DNA of 41,169 nt, taken from Sphingobacterium thalpophilum. Lineage in GTDB: Bacteria; Bacteroidota; Bacteroidia; Sphingobacteriales; Sphingobacteriaceae. The translations under genes were made by a program, and so were the position numbers. Within the stretch, counting starts at the first letter, position 1; each line of letters begins with the position of its first letter. The notes below the pieces were generated by a model, which worked only from the letters and a program-made list of their open reading frames with translations, ran no database searches and was not told where the DNA came from. Positions 25,735 to 34,338 of this stretch are shown piece by piece. The DNA is taken from positions 1-41,169 of the forward strand of contig CAMCTU010000008.1 in the NCBI GenBank assembly GCA_945878525.1. The letters are read 5' to 3'.

Positions 25735-27580
25735 ATCTTAGAAGTAATTCTTCAAGTGTAAAGGTGCTGATTACAGGTTTTCCACTGATGGAGGTATTTG
25801 GCATTTCACATGCAAATAGTTCATCTATAAGCAAGTTCATTTCATCTGTTGATAAAGCAAGACCTGATTTAATGGAGGTATTACGTGCTAATGCTCGAGC
25901 CAGACTATCGCGTTTATTTAGTTTTAAAGTGCTTTGGTTATTCTTATATCCTTCAATTAAATGTTCCATCATTTCAACTTCATTAATTTTTGTGCCTATG
26001 TCTGCAGGAATACCATCTATGATAAAGGTGTTTTTCCCAAATGTGCGGATCTGAAATCCCAGGGCGTGAATATCTGGTAAAAGGTCTTTGACCAGCTCAA
26101 AATCGCTCGTATTCAGTGAAACAGTTTGTGGAAACAGACTTTGCTGGCAAGCACCCTGACGATTCTCAAGATGTTGAAGAAATCGTTCATACAAGATCCG
26201 TTCATGTGCTGCCTGTTGATCGATCAACATAAATCCTGACTTGATTTGAGAAATTATAAAACGGTTATGCAGTTGAAAGATTTGCTTGCCAAAAATCTGT
26301 AGTACTTGCTTATCAATTTCAACAGGGCGGTTTCCTTCCAGCTCCATTCCACTTTGCCTCGCCTGGTCGGGATGAACTATTTCATACAAAGACCCCCAGT
26401 TTTTGTCGATGGTCTGCCTTTCCTGCCCAGCATTTCTAAGAAATGGAATTTCCCGTTCTATTCTTCCCGGATTAAATGGGTTGAAATCAGGGTTGAAAGC
26501 TATCGAGGGAGGTATGATATCTTCTTGAGCTTTGGTGGTGATCATTTGGCCGAAAGCGGTTTCTTGATTGAAGTCAAGCGTCGGACTGATATTATACTTA
26601 CCCAACGACCGCTTTACTGCAGAACGAATGATAGCATAAATTGCTTTTTCATCTTGATATTTGATTTCTGTTTTTGTCGGATGCACATTGATATCGATTT
26701 TAGTTGGGTCGATGTCAATAAATAAAACATATAAAGGAAAACTATCTGAACTTAAAACCTCTTCAAAGGCATTCATTACCGCATGATTCAAATATGGATC
26801 TTTGATGAAGCGGTTGTTTACAAAGAAAAATTGCTCACCTCTGGTCTTTTTGGCGAATTCCGGTTTCCCAATATACCCTTTTAGGTCTATAATCGATGTT
26901 TTTTCTTCAACCGGCACCAGTTTTTGATTGTAGGTATTCCCAAAAAGGTGGATGATTCGTTGTTTCAGGCTTCCTTTTGGCAAATGAAAAACCTCATTCC
27001 CATCGTGATTTAGCGTAAAAAATACTTCGGGGTTTGCCAGAGCAACACGCTGAAAATCATCATTAATATGACGCATTTCTACGGAATTGCCTTTCAGAAA
27101 ATTACGTCTTGCCGGTGTATTATAAAATAAATTTTTTACACTGATACTGGTTCCCGGGGGGCAAGAATCAGGTTCCTGACTGATAATTTCTGATCCTTCA
27201 ATCCGGATGCAAGTTCCCAAATCATCCTCATGACGTTGGGTTTTTAATTCTACCTGTGCTATTGCTGCAATTGAGGCCATGGCTTCACCTCTGAAACCCA
27301 TAGTTCGAATGGCAAAAAGATCTTCTGCTTTTCTGATCTTTGAAGTTGCATGGCGTTCAAAACACATGCGTGCATCGGTCAGACTCATTCCACATCCATT
27401 ATCAATGACCTGGATAAGTGATTTTCCGGCATCCCTGATCAGAACTTGAATCTTATCCGCACCCGAATCAATAGCGTTTTCAATGAGTTCCTTTAATGCC
27501 GAGGCCGGTCTTTGAACCACTTCTCCAGCTGCGATCTGGTTGGCAACTGAATCAGGTAAAAGCTTTATTATATCAGACAA
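25724..27580 (-). CDS. mutL: DNA mismatch repair protein MutL
   Basis: 618 residues. The N-terminal GHKL ATPase has IAAGEVVQRP, ELIENAIDSGA, DNGCGM and GFRGEAMASIA. The C-terminal domain has DQQAAHERILYE, close to the DQHA-x2-E-x4-E metal-binding motif of endonuclease-type MutL but with Gln for His, and CEMPNTSISGKP near the end. It couples MutS mismatch recognition to strand removal. The start codon is TTG at 27580: an in-frame stop lies three codons upstream and no ATG is available without losing the conserved N-terminus. First gene of the operon with both rhomboids and the EEP protein. Confidence 0.93.
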   Translation of the reverse strand: MSDIIKLLPDSVANQIAAGEVVQRPASALKELIENAIDSGADKIQVLIRDAGKSLIQVIDNGCGMSLTDARMCFERHATSKIRKAEDLFAIRTMGFRGEAMASIAAIAQVELKTQRHEDDLGTCIRIEGSEIISQEPDSCPPGTSISVKNLFYNTPARRNFLKGNSVEMRHINDDFQRVALANPEVFFTLNHDGNEVFHLPKGSLKQRIIHLFGNTYNQKLVPVEEKTSIIDLKGYIGKPEFAKKTRGEQFFFVNNRFIKDPYLNHAVMNAFEEVLSSDSFPLYVLFIDIDPTKIDINVHPTKTEIKYQDEKAIYAIIRSAVKRSLGKYNISPTLDFNQETAFGQMITTKAQEDIIPPSIAFNPDFNPFNPGRIEREIPFLRNAGQERQTIDKNWGSLYEIVHPDQARQSGMELEGNRPVEIDKQVLQIFGKQIFQLHNRFIISQIKSGFMLIDQQAAHERILYERFLQHLENRQGACQQSLFPQTVSLNTSDFELVKDLLPDIHALGFQIRTFGKNTFIIDGIPADIGTKINEVEMMEHLIEGYKNNQSTLKLNKRDSLARALARNTSIKSGLALSTDEMNLLIDELFACEMPNTSISGKPVISTFTLEELLLRFEK

Positions 27581-28140
27581 GTTAATTTAGTTTATTGTAT
27601 TAAAGAGCTTTGTATTCCTTGTTCTCAAGGTATTTAATTTAAAGAAACACTGGTAAATTAACAGAAATCTTTCAGGCTTCCGAATAAAATGTGTTTTCTA
27701 ATTCAAAGATAAGGTGTTTTAATGTTAAGGGGAGTATAATGTGAATAAAGGGAGAATAGAATGATATAAAATGCCCAGGGATTGAATAAATGGATTATCC
27801 TGAATAGAGTAATGATAGTCCCAGAATACAGAATTACATCTTACTGAACTTTTTAACCCGATTTTTTTACAGGCTTTACAGTGCGTATATAAGCATAGTT
27901 CGCTTTCAAATCTTCAGTTTTCATATTTCTGTACATTGCCCAGGGTAACACTTATCATCAGCGAGTTTACAGGTACTATCAGCAGGTGAATTGAAACGAT
28001 TAACATACATTTTTTCTGTGTAGTTGGCAATTCCGTTATCGGGATCAGGGGATCAAGCTTTTTAATTGAGTTTTTGAAGGATAATTTCTTGCGCATAATT
28101 TATATTTACCAATTAAATTTATTTCTATAATAATTCGTTT
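27581..28140. other. Long intergenic region with a cluster of very short frames
   Basis: 560 bases between the divergent mutL and amidohydrolase genes. 27600-27850 shows no gene or conserved structure. 27853-28096 on the minus strand holds three short frames described separately. No promoter box for mutL could be defended. Confidence 0.5.
27853..28096 (-). other. Cluster of micro-frames, possibly a broken small-peptide gene
   Basis: An ATG at 28096 opens MRKKLSFKNSIKKLD, a basic start similar to Bacteroidota peptide leaders. A different frame then carries a Cys-containing end: an ATG at 28010 gives 29 residues ending STCKLADDKCYPGQCTEI, stop at 27921-27923. A one-base loss in the CCCC run near 28045 would join the two. 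The stop overlaps an ATG (ATGA, 27921-27924) of a 23-codon frame starting MKTEDLKANYAYIRTV, which suggests translational coupling. Without any modification enzyme nearby a peptide product role is only a guess; it may equally be a relic. Confidence 0.3.
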
Positions 28141-29769
28141 ATGAACAGAAATTTCATTTTGCTGGCTCTCATAGCTCTGTTTTTTTCTTGCAATTCTCAA
28201 AAAGAGGTTGATCTGATTGTTCACAATGCAATGGTTTACACTGTGGATGATAACTTTTCAGTCGTAGAGGCATTTGCGGTAAAAGATGGGAAAATATTAG
28301 AAACCGGAAGTTCTAAGGATATATTGAAAAAGTATAAGGGGAAAATCCTTGATGTGGAAGGAAATGCTGTTTATCCGGGTTTCATTGATGGGCACTCACA
28401 TTTCTATGGATATGGCGAGGGTCTTCAGCAGGCAGATCTTGTTGGAACCAAAAGTTGGATAGAAATTCTGGAGAAGCTGCAGCAATTTGGCAGGGAAAAT
28501 CCCGAAGGTTGGATCATTGGCAGGGGTTGGGACCAGAACGACTGGTCGATTAAGGAATTTCCTGATAATACCAAGCTGAATGAGCTTTTTCCCAACAGGC
28601 CGGTGGTACTTACCCGCATAGACGGTCATGCGGCTATTGCAAATAAAGCAGCGCTTGATCTGGCGGGATTTAAACCCGGACACAAGATCATTGGCGGAGA
28701 GGTGGAAACCATAAGCGGAAAGCTTTCAGGAATATTGATTGACAATGCTCAGAATGCTGTTTACACCAAAATTCCGGAACCAACTTTAGCGCAGATCAGG
28801 GAATCATTTTTAGATGCTCAAAAGAATTGTTTTGCTGTAGGATTAACCTCGGTTACTGATTGTGGCATTAATCATGGTCTAGTACCTGTAATTACCGAAC
28901 TTCAGAAAAATGGTCGACTTAAGATGCGCATATATGCTATGCTTAGTGATTCCAAAGAAAATTATGATTTCCTTTTTAAAAATGGTGCTTTAAAAACCGA
29001 TCGGTTAAATGTTCGTTCCTTCAAAGTTTATATGGATGGAGCTCTCGGATCGAGAGGTGCACGCCTTTTGGAACCTTATTCGGATAAGCCAGGCTATTCA
29101 GGATTTTTATTAAGTGATAAGAAGCATTTTTCCGAAGTAGCTCAGAAAATTGCTGATGCGGGTTTTCAGATGAATACCCATGCTATTGGTGATTCTGCTA
29201 ACCGTGAGATATTGAATGTTTATGCCAAAGTTTTAAAAGGTAAAAATGATTTTCGTTGGCGGATTGAGCATGCACAGGTAGTGAATCAGGCCGATTTTAA
29301 AATGTTTGCTGAAAATAATATCATTCCTTCGGTACAAAGTACACATGCCACCTCTGATATGTATTGGGCTGCAGATCGCTTAGGATCTGAAAGGCTTAAA
29401 GGTGCTTATGCATTTAAACAATTACTGGATCAAAATGGATGGATCGTTCTGGGGACTGACTTTCCTGTTGAAAATATAAACCCTATGTATACGTTTTACG
29501 CGGCAGTGGTTAGAAAAGACATGAAGGGTTATCCTGAAAGTGGTTATCAGATGGAAAATGCGATAAGTCGCGAACAGGCTTTGCGCGGAATGACAATTTG
29601 GGCTGCCAAAGGTCAATTTGAAGAGAAGGAAAAGGGTAGCATTGAAGTAGGTAAATTTGCCGATTTTTTAATACTTGATCAGGATATTATGAAAGCTGAT
29701 GATGGGCAGCTTTTTAAGACCCAAGTATTAAAAACATATTTAAATGGCGAGAATGTTTACAGTAAATAA
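28141..29769 (+). CDS. YtcJ-like metal-dependent amidohydrolase, lipoprotein
   Basis: 542 residues. Lipobox FFSC with Cys17. The amidohydrolase_3 (YtcJ) pattern is clear: GFIDGHSHFYGYG (metal ligands HxH), TRIDGHAAIANKAAL, KVYMDGALGSRGARL, MNTHAIGDSANREIL, WRIEHAQV and LGTDFPVENINPM. It hydrolyses an amide or related bond in an unknown substrate, here outside the cytoplasm because of the lipid anchor. Its last 26 bases overlap the next gene, so the two are co-translated. Confidence 0.85.
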   Translation: MNRNFILLALIALFFSCNSQKEVDLIVHNAMVYTVDDNFSVVEAFAVKDGKILETGSSKDILKKYKGKILDVEGNAVYPGFIDGHSHFYGYGEGLQQADLVGTKSWIEILEKLQQFGRENPEGWIIGRGWDQNDWSIKEFPDNTKLNELFPNRPVVLTRIDGHAAIANKAALDLAGFKPGHKIIGGEVETISGKLSGILIDNAQNAVYTKIPEPTLAQIRESFLDAQKNCFAVGLTSVTDCGINHGLVPVITELQKNGRLKMRIYAMLSDSKENYDFLFKNGALKTDRLNVRSFKVYMDGALGSRGARLLEPYSDKPGYSGFLLSDKKHFSEVAQKIADAGFQMNTHAIGDSANREILNVYAKVLKGKNDFRWRIEHAQVVNQADFKMFAENNIIPSVQSTHATSDMYWAADRLGSERLKGAYAFKQLLDQNGWIVLGTDFPVENINPMYTFYAAVVRKDMKGYPESGYQMENAISREQALRGMTIWAAKGQFEEKEKGSIEVGKFADFLILDQDIMKADDGQLFKTQVLKTYLNGENVYSK

Positions 29770-31585
29770 ATTGTTGAAAATAACCGCATTGCCGGTCGCA
29801 GTTTGTCTGCTTTGTTTTTTTACTCTGTCTGCATGTGCACAAATGGCAGAAAATCTTAGGAATGAATCCTGGTTGATTGAGTGGAAAAAAGTTGAAAATT
29901 CAACTGTATTATTAAATAACGAAATTCAACTGATACCATTAAACGATTTGATACCATTGACTCTTGCCAGCGTCAATATTGGTTCTGCCTATGCATCCGT
30001 ATTCGATAGTATATTAAATAAGTATACTCATGTGGAGTCCTTTGCATCAGCAAAGTATAATCATGATATGCTTAGCTTTAATGATTTGAATGACGACCTG
30101 AAGTTTTTTAACACTATAATTGTTCAGGTAACAGATCAGGCGCTGAATGATCCCCGAACTATTCCCTTATTATTTGATCTTCAGTTAAATAAATCACTGA
30201 TTATTAGTTTATCAGGTGAAGCAGGCAGCATGAAGTTTCTCGAAGGTTTGAACGCAGTAATTATATGGTCTGAAAGGAAATCGGCAGTCTCCGCAAATTT
30301 TGCTGCTCAATTGGTATTCGGGGGAACTGCAGTAAATGCCCGGTTGAATCAGCAAATTTCTACCAAATACCATTTAAATTCAGGCTTTTCTACCATCAAA
30401 ATCCGATTGAAATATACGGTGCCTGAGGAATTGGGAATCAATAGTGCTGAACTCAACAGAATTGATGAAATCGCAGAAGAAGCAATTCGGCAGAGAGCTA
30501 CTCCCAGCGCAGTTGTGCTTGTAGTGAAGGATGGAAAAATTATTTTTAACAAGGCCTATGGCACCCGGACTTACATAGACCGAACACCAACACGAATAAC
30601 TGACATTTATGATCTGGCTTCGGTTACAAAGATTTCGGCAACAACAATGGCGGTTATGCGTTTGTTTGAAGAAGGGAAAATAAAGCTTGATACCAATGTT
30701 GGAGCCTATATTCCGCGATCAAGAAATACCAATAAAAAGGATATACCTGTTAGGGAGGTGATGCTTCATCAGGCTGGATTCATTCCTTTTATCCCGTTTT
30801 ATAGAAATTTAACAGAATCAGATTATAGTAGAGATTCTTCTGAAGTACATCCGGTAAAGGTTGCTGATAGTTATTATTTACGAAAAGATTATTTCAAGCA
30901 AGTTATGTGGCCGCTGATGCTGAACTCCACACTTTCAAACCAGGGTAAGTATGTCTACAGCGATTTGAGTATGTATTTTATGAAGGATATTGTGGAACGC
31001 CAATCCGGAAGGCCGATGGAATCTTATGTTATGGATCAGTTTTATAAGCCGCTGGGTATGACAAGGGCAGGCTTTAATCCGCGCCTCCGATTTCCAAAGG
31101 AAGAGATAATTCCAACGGAAGATGACAAGGAATTCAGAAAGACTTTACTTGAAGGATATGTTCATGATCAGGGTGCAGCAATGGTCGGGGGGGTGTCTGG
31201 CCATGCCGGACTTTTTTCAAATGCCAATGATCTTGCAATATTATACCAGATGATTTTGAATGGAGGAATTTATGGCGGAACTCGATACTTCAAGGCTGAA
31301 ACGGTAAATATGTTCACCGCAAAACAATCTGCCATTAGTCGTCGCGGACTTGGTTTCGATCGTTGGGATGCAGAGAGTACCAAAGGCTATCCTTCAAGGC
31401 TTGCTTCTCCGCTGACATTCGGGCATACCGGTTACACTGGAACTTGCGTCTGGGTGGATCCCAAATACAATCTGGTTTATATATTTTTATCCAACAGAGT
31501 GAACCCCGGGGTAACCTCGAAGCTTATTGATCTGAATATCAGAGGCCGCATTCAGGATGTGATTTATGAAGCGATTAGAAAGTAA
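29744..31585 (+). CDS. Serine hydrolase (class C beta-lactamase-type) with a GH3_C-like N-terminal domain, lipoprotein
   Basis: 613 residues; an ATG three codons downstream is an equally good start. Signal and lipobox TLSAC give a lipid anchor. Residues about 40-225 (VLLNNEIQLIPLNDL, TIPLLFDLQLNKSLIISLSGE, AAQLVFGGTAVNARL) resemble the C-terminal domain of GH3 glycosidases. From about 240 on is a beta-lactamase-fold domain with the nucleophile motif SVTK (Ser293, Lys296), YSD (YSDLSMYF) and HTG (HTGYTG). In related Bacteroidota proteins a GH3 catalytic barrel precedes these domains; that barrel is absent here. Likely acts on peptidoglycan-like or ester/amide substrates at the envelope. Confidence 0.8.
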   Translation: MARMFTVNKLLKITALPVAVCLLCFFTLSACAQMAENLRNESWLIEWKKVENSTVLLNNEIQLIPLNDLIPLTLASVNIGSAYASVFDSILNKYTHVESFASAKYNHDMLSFNDLNDDLKFFNTIIVQVTDQALNDPRTIPLLFDLQLNKSLIISLSGEAGSMKFLEGLNAVIIWSERKSAVSANFAAQLVFGGTAVNARLNQQISTKYHLNSGFSTIKIRLKYTVPEELGINSAELNRIDEIAEEAIRQRATPSAVVLVVKDGKIIFNKAYGTRTYIDRTPTRITDIYDLASVTKISATTMAVMRLFEEGKIKLDTNVGAYIPRSRNTNKKDIPVREVMLHQAGFIPFIPFYRNLTESDYSRDSSEVHPVKVADSYYLRKDYFKQVMWPLMLNSTLSNQGKYVYSDLSMYFMKDIVERQSGRPMESYVMDQFYKPLGMTRAGFNPRLRFPKEEIIPTEDDKEFRKTLLEGYVHDQGAAMVGGVSGHAGLFSNANDLAILYQMILNGGIYGGTRYFKAETVNMFTAKQSAISRRGLGFDRWDAESTKGYPSRLASPLTFGHTGYTGTCVWVDPKYNLVYIFLSNRVNPGVTSKLIDLNIRGRIQDVIYEAIRK

Positions 31586-31707
31586 AATGCTTCTGCTGGC
31601 ATGGGTTTTGATTTGTTAATGGAATTAGAAATTAACTTCGCTTAATTTTTTTTCAAAAACATTATAGAGACTTAATATAATTTAAGTTCTATTCTTATCA
31701 TAATTAG

Positions 31708-31715
31708 TAAATTTG
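31708..31715 (+). promoter_or_regulatory. Possible -7 promoter box upstream of bshA
   Basis: TAAATTTG fits TAnnTTTG. It would give bshA a leader of about 130 bases. No -33 element at the usual spacing, so confidence is low. Confidence 0.35.
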
Positions 31716-31849
31716 TAATTGGTATAATTAACAAAATGCAAAATCACGAGCTTAGCAATTACTAACTATCATGAACATGCTTTTGATAGCCCGCCTGGCC
31801 AAGCCGTTCGGAACTGATTCATTACCATTAAAAAACAAAAAACAAACAA

Positions 31850-32986
31850 ATGAAAATTGGAATAGTTTGTTATCCTACTTTCGGTGGTAGTGGGGTGGTA
31901 GCCACAGAATTAGGTAAGGCATTAGCCGATAACGGACATCAGGTACATTTTATAACCTATAGACAGCCGGCAAGACTTGATTTCTTTTCTGAAAACCTGT
32001 TTTACCATGAGGTTTCTGTCTCGAACTATCCTTTATTTGATTACCCACCTTATGAACTTGCACTCGCGAGTAAACTGGTAGACGTTGTCAGGTTTGAAAA
32101 GCTTGATTTGCTGCATGTTCATTATGCTATTCCTCATGCATCTGCAGCTTTTATGGCGAAGCAAATTCTGGCAACTTATGGAATTCATATTCCTGTGGTC
32201 ACAACCTTACATGGAACTGATATTACTCTGGTCGGTAAAGATCCAACTTATAAGCCTGTTGTTACCTTTTCGATTAATCAATCGGATGGTGTAACTGCGG
32301 TTTCAGAAAATCTTAAGGAAGATACTTACAAGCATTTTGATGTAGTAAAAGACATTAAGGTTATTCCAAATTTCATTGATTTACAGCGTTTTAGTCTGAA
32401 GGCTAAGGATCATTTTAAGCTAGCAATTGCACCAAATAATGAGCGGATTGTTGTACACACTTCTAATTTTAGAAAAGTAAAGCGCACACAGGATGTGGTT
32501 CATATCTTCGAGAAAATTCAAAAGGAGATTCCCTCTAAATTATTAATGGTTGGTGACGGTCCGGAAAGAGTTTATTGTGAGCAGCTGTGCCGTGATCTGG
32601 AAATATGTGACAATGTGAGATTCCTTGGGAAGCAGGACGCAGTTGAAGAAATTCTATCGGTTTCCGATTTATTTATCATGCCTTCTGAATCAGAAAGTTT
32701 TGGTTTGGCAGCTCTGGAGGCAATGGCTTGTAAGGTACCAGTTATCACCTCTAATGCTGGTGGTTTACCTGAACTGAATATTGATGGTATTACCGGATAT
32801 ATGGATAATGTGGGGGATATCGATGCAATGGCTAAACATTCAATTTTTGTTTTAAAAAATGATAAGCAATTGGCAGAATTTAAAGAAGGAGCACTTAAGC
32901 GTGCACAAGAATTCGACCTGAGTCTGATTTTGCCGATTTATGAGCAATACTACATGGATGTGTTGAAGGAAGCTGCTTGTAAATAG
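31850..32986 (+). CDS. bshA: N-acetyl-alpha-D-glucosaminyl L-malate synthase
   Basis: 378 residues, GT4 glycosyltransferase. The N-terminus MKIGIVCYPTFGGSGVVATE and the segments HVHYAIPHA, TTLHGTDITLVG, VIPNFIDLQRF and the C-terminal E-x7-E site (PSESESFGLAALEAM) are those of BshA, which joins UDP-GlcNAc and L-malate in the first step of bacillithiol synthesis. The later steps (BshB, BshC) are not in the window, but ytxJ at 39357 is a second sign of a bacillithiol system. Monocistronic; its transcript meets the FKBP transcript at the bidirectional terminator at 33185-33226. Confidence 0.93.
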   Translation: MKIGIVCYPTFGGSGVVATELGKALADNGHQVHFITYRQPARLDFFSENLFYHEVSVSNYPLFDYPPYELALASKLVDVVRFEKLDLLHVHYAIPHASAAFMAKQILATYGIHIPVVTTLHGTDITLVGKDPTYKPVVTFSINQSDGVTAVSENLKEDTYKHFDVVKDIKVIPNFIDLQRFSLKAKDHFKLAIAPNNERIVVHTSNFRKVKRTQDVVHIFEKIQKEIPSKLLMVGDGPERVYCEQLCRDLEICDNVRFLGKQDAVEEILSVSDLFIMPSESESFGLAALEAMACKVPVITSNAGGLPELNIDGITGYMDNVGDIDAMAKHSIFVLKNDKQLAEFKEGALKRAQEFDLSLILPIYEQYYMDVLKEAACK

Positions 32987-33011
32987 TAGATCAGGATAAG
33001 TTTCAAATCCC

Positions 33012-33162
33012 ATCATTTCGATGAACGAAATGGATTGCTGTATTTAAAAACATTTCAACTGTGAAGAGAAATCTCATGATTTGGAGCAGCTCAGAATCAA
33101 CAGATTTCCCCACACTGAATTCAATTTCAAGAAACAAATTCTATATGTGTGTTCGAATTGAC
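33012..33162. repeat. Inverted-repeat (MITE-like) element, copy B
   Basis: Diverged copy of the element at 12169-12323 in the opposite orientation. Shared blocks in order are TCATTTCGATGA, GAAGAGAAATCTCATG, AGC-GCTC, ACAGATTTC, CCACA, TTTCAAG and the outer end TTCGAAxTGAC. The outer ends are no longer perfect complements. It lies just after bshA and before the terminator. Confidence 0.7.
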
Positions 33163-33184
33163 GGATTTATGCTGTCAGCCTATA

Positions 33185-33226
33185 CCAAAAAAGTCCTTCC
33201 TGAATGTTCAGGAAGGACTTTTTTGG
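33185..33226. terminator. Bidirectional terminator between bshA and the FKBP gene
   Basis: A 20-bp perfect inverted repeat (33185-33204 and 33207-33226) with only TG at its centre, ending in six T on the plus strand and six T on the minus strand. It serves as rho-independent terminator for both converging genes. Confidence 0.93.
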
Positions 33227-33240
33227 TTGAAAAGCTGTAA

Positions 33241-34182
33241 TTATTGTTTCGGAGCAGCAGCAGCTACAGGAGCTGTTCCCGGAATGATGTTTACTATATC
33301 AAGTTCAAAGACCAAAGGAGAATATGGAGGAATTCCCTGATTTCCCTGCTCACCATAAGCCAATTTTGAAGGTAAAATGATTGTTCCTTTTGTACCTTTA
33401 TTTAAAAGCATTAAGCCTTCTTCAAATCCTGGGATAGAACCACCCATTCCGACTGGAAGTTTCAATGGCTCATAAGGACGTGCCGGGTTAAAAGTGCCGT
33501 TTTTCTTGGCTACTTCCGCCAGACTGCTATCGAATACTTTACCACTTAAAAACATGCCAGTGTAATTTACTACGACTGTATCACCTGGATTTGCTTTTGC
33601 TCCAGTACCTTCTTTAGAAATTATATAGTTCAAGCCAGATGCAGTTACTGTAGGTTTCAAGCTTTTTGAGCTAACATAAGCTTTGAGTTTAGTAGCTTCT
33701 GTAGTTTTTGCCTGCTCCATTTCTAATTTCAGGTACTCGTCAATCTTAGCGCGAAAAAGACTATCACTTAAAGTTCCTTTTGGAATTACCTTATCGATCT
33801 TAACATTGTAAATGAGGTATTTTTTAGTGGTATCTGAAGGTTGTGGACGACCCATCTTTTGAACCATTGAATCGATATTGATTTTGAATGTTGCACTGTC
33901 ACCTTCACTTAAGAGGCCAAGAGCAGCAAAAAGATCGCCTTTGAAGACAGATTTTTCCTTAACCAATAAAGAAGCACGATCATAATCATAAGAACTGTAC
34001 AGAACTGAATCACCTTCAGTTTTTTCAACTGCTTTGAATGCTATAAAATCACCTTCTTTGATTTTTTCTCCAGGTTTGTCGGTGTGAATCTTGAATAACA
34101 TATCCCCTTCACCTTTTTCAAAATTGTTGCAAGCCGTTAATCCCGTAACTGCGAGCCCTAGTACTATTACTAATTTTTTCAT
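33241..34182 (-). CDS. FKBP-type peptidyl-prolyl isomerase, lipoprotein
   Basis: 313 residues. Lipobox GLTAC with Cys18. Residues about 25-180 form an N-terminal domain with FKBP-like strands but no active site. The C-terminal FKBP domain (about 200-300) has NYTGMFLSGKVFDSS, IPGFEEGLMLLNKGTKGTII, SKLAYGEQG and IPPYSPLVFELDI, including the aromatic and Asp residues of the active site. Likely helps folding of exported proteins in the periplasm. The C-terminus ends with an Ala/Pro tail. Confidence 0.9.
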   Translation of the reverse strand: MKKLVIVLGLAVTGLTACNNFEKGEGDMLFKIHTDKPGEKIKEGDFIAFKAVEKTEGDSVLYSSYDYDRASLLVKEKSVFKGDLFAALGLLSEGDSATFKINIDSMVQKMGRPQPSDTTKKYLIYNVKIDKVIPKGTLSDSLFRAKIDEYLKLEMEQAKTTEATKLKAYVSSKSLKPTVTASGLNYIISKEGTGAKANPGDTVVVNYTGMFLSGKVFDSSLAEVAKKNGTFNPARPYEPLKLPVGMGGSIPGFEEGLMLLNKGTKGTIILPSKLAYGEQGNQGIPPYSPLVFELDIVNIIPGTAPVAAAAPKQ

Positions 34183-34338
34183 TTGTTTTTTCTATTGTTT
34201 TGAAATATACATTGTTTTTTAGTTGAATCAATCAGGAGTTGAAAAATTTTAATTTTATTTCAAAAGCACCTGAAAGCTTCCTTTGTATTTAATTATTGTT
34301 TATTACTGTTATAAAATCAATTCTATTTAATATTCTGA

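Noticed and set aside
33149-33340. Plus-strand frame of 63 codons
   Set aside because: Spans the bidirectional terminator and the antisense of the FKBP gene.
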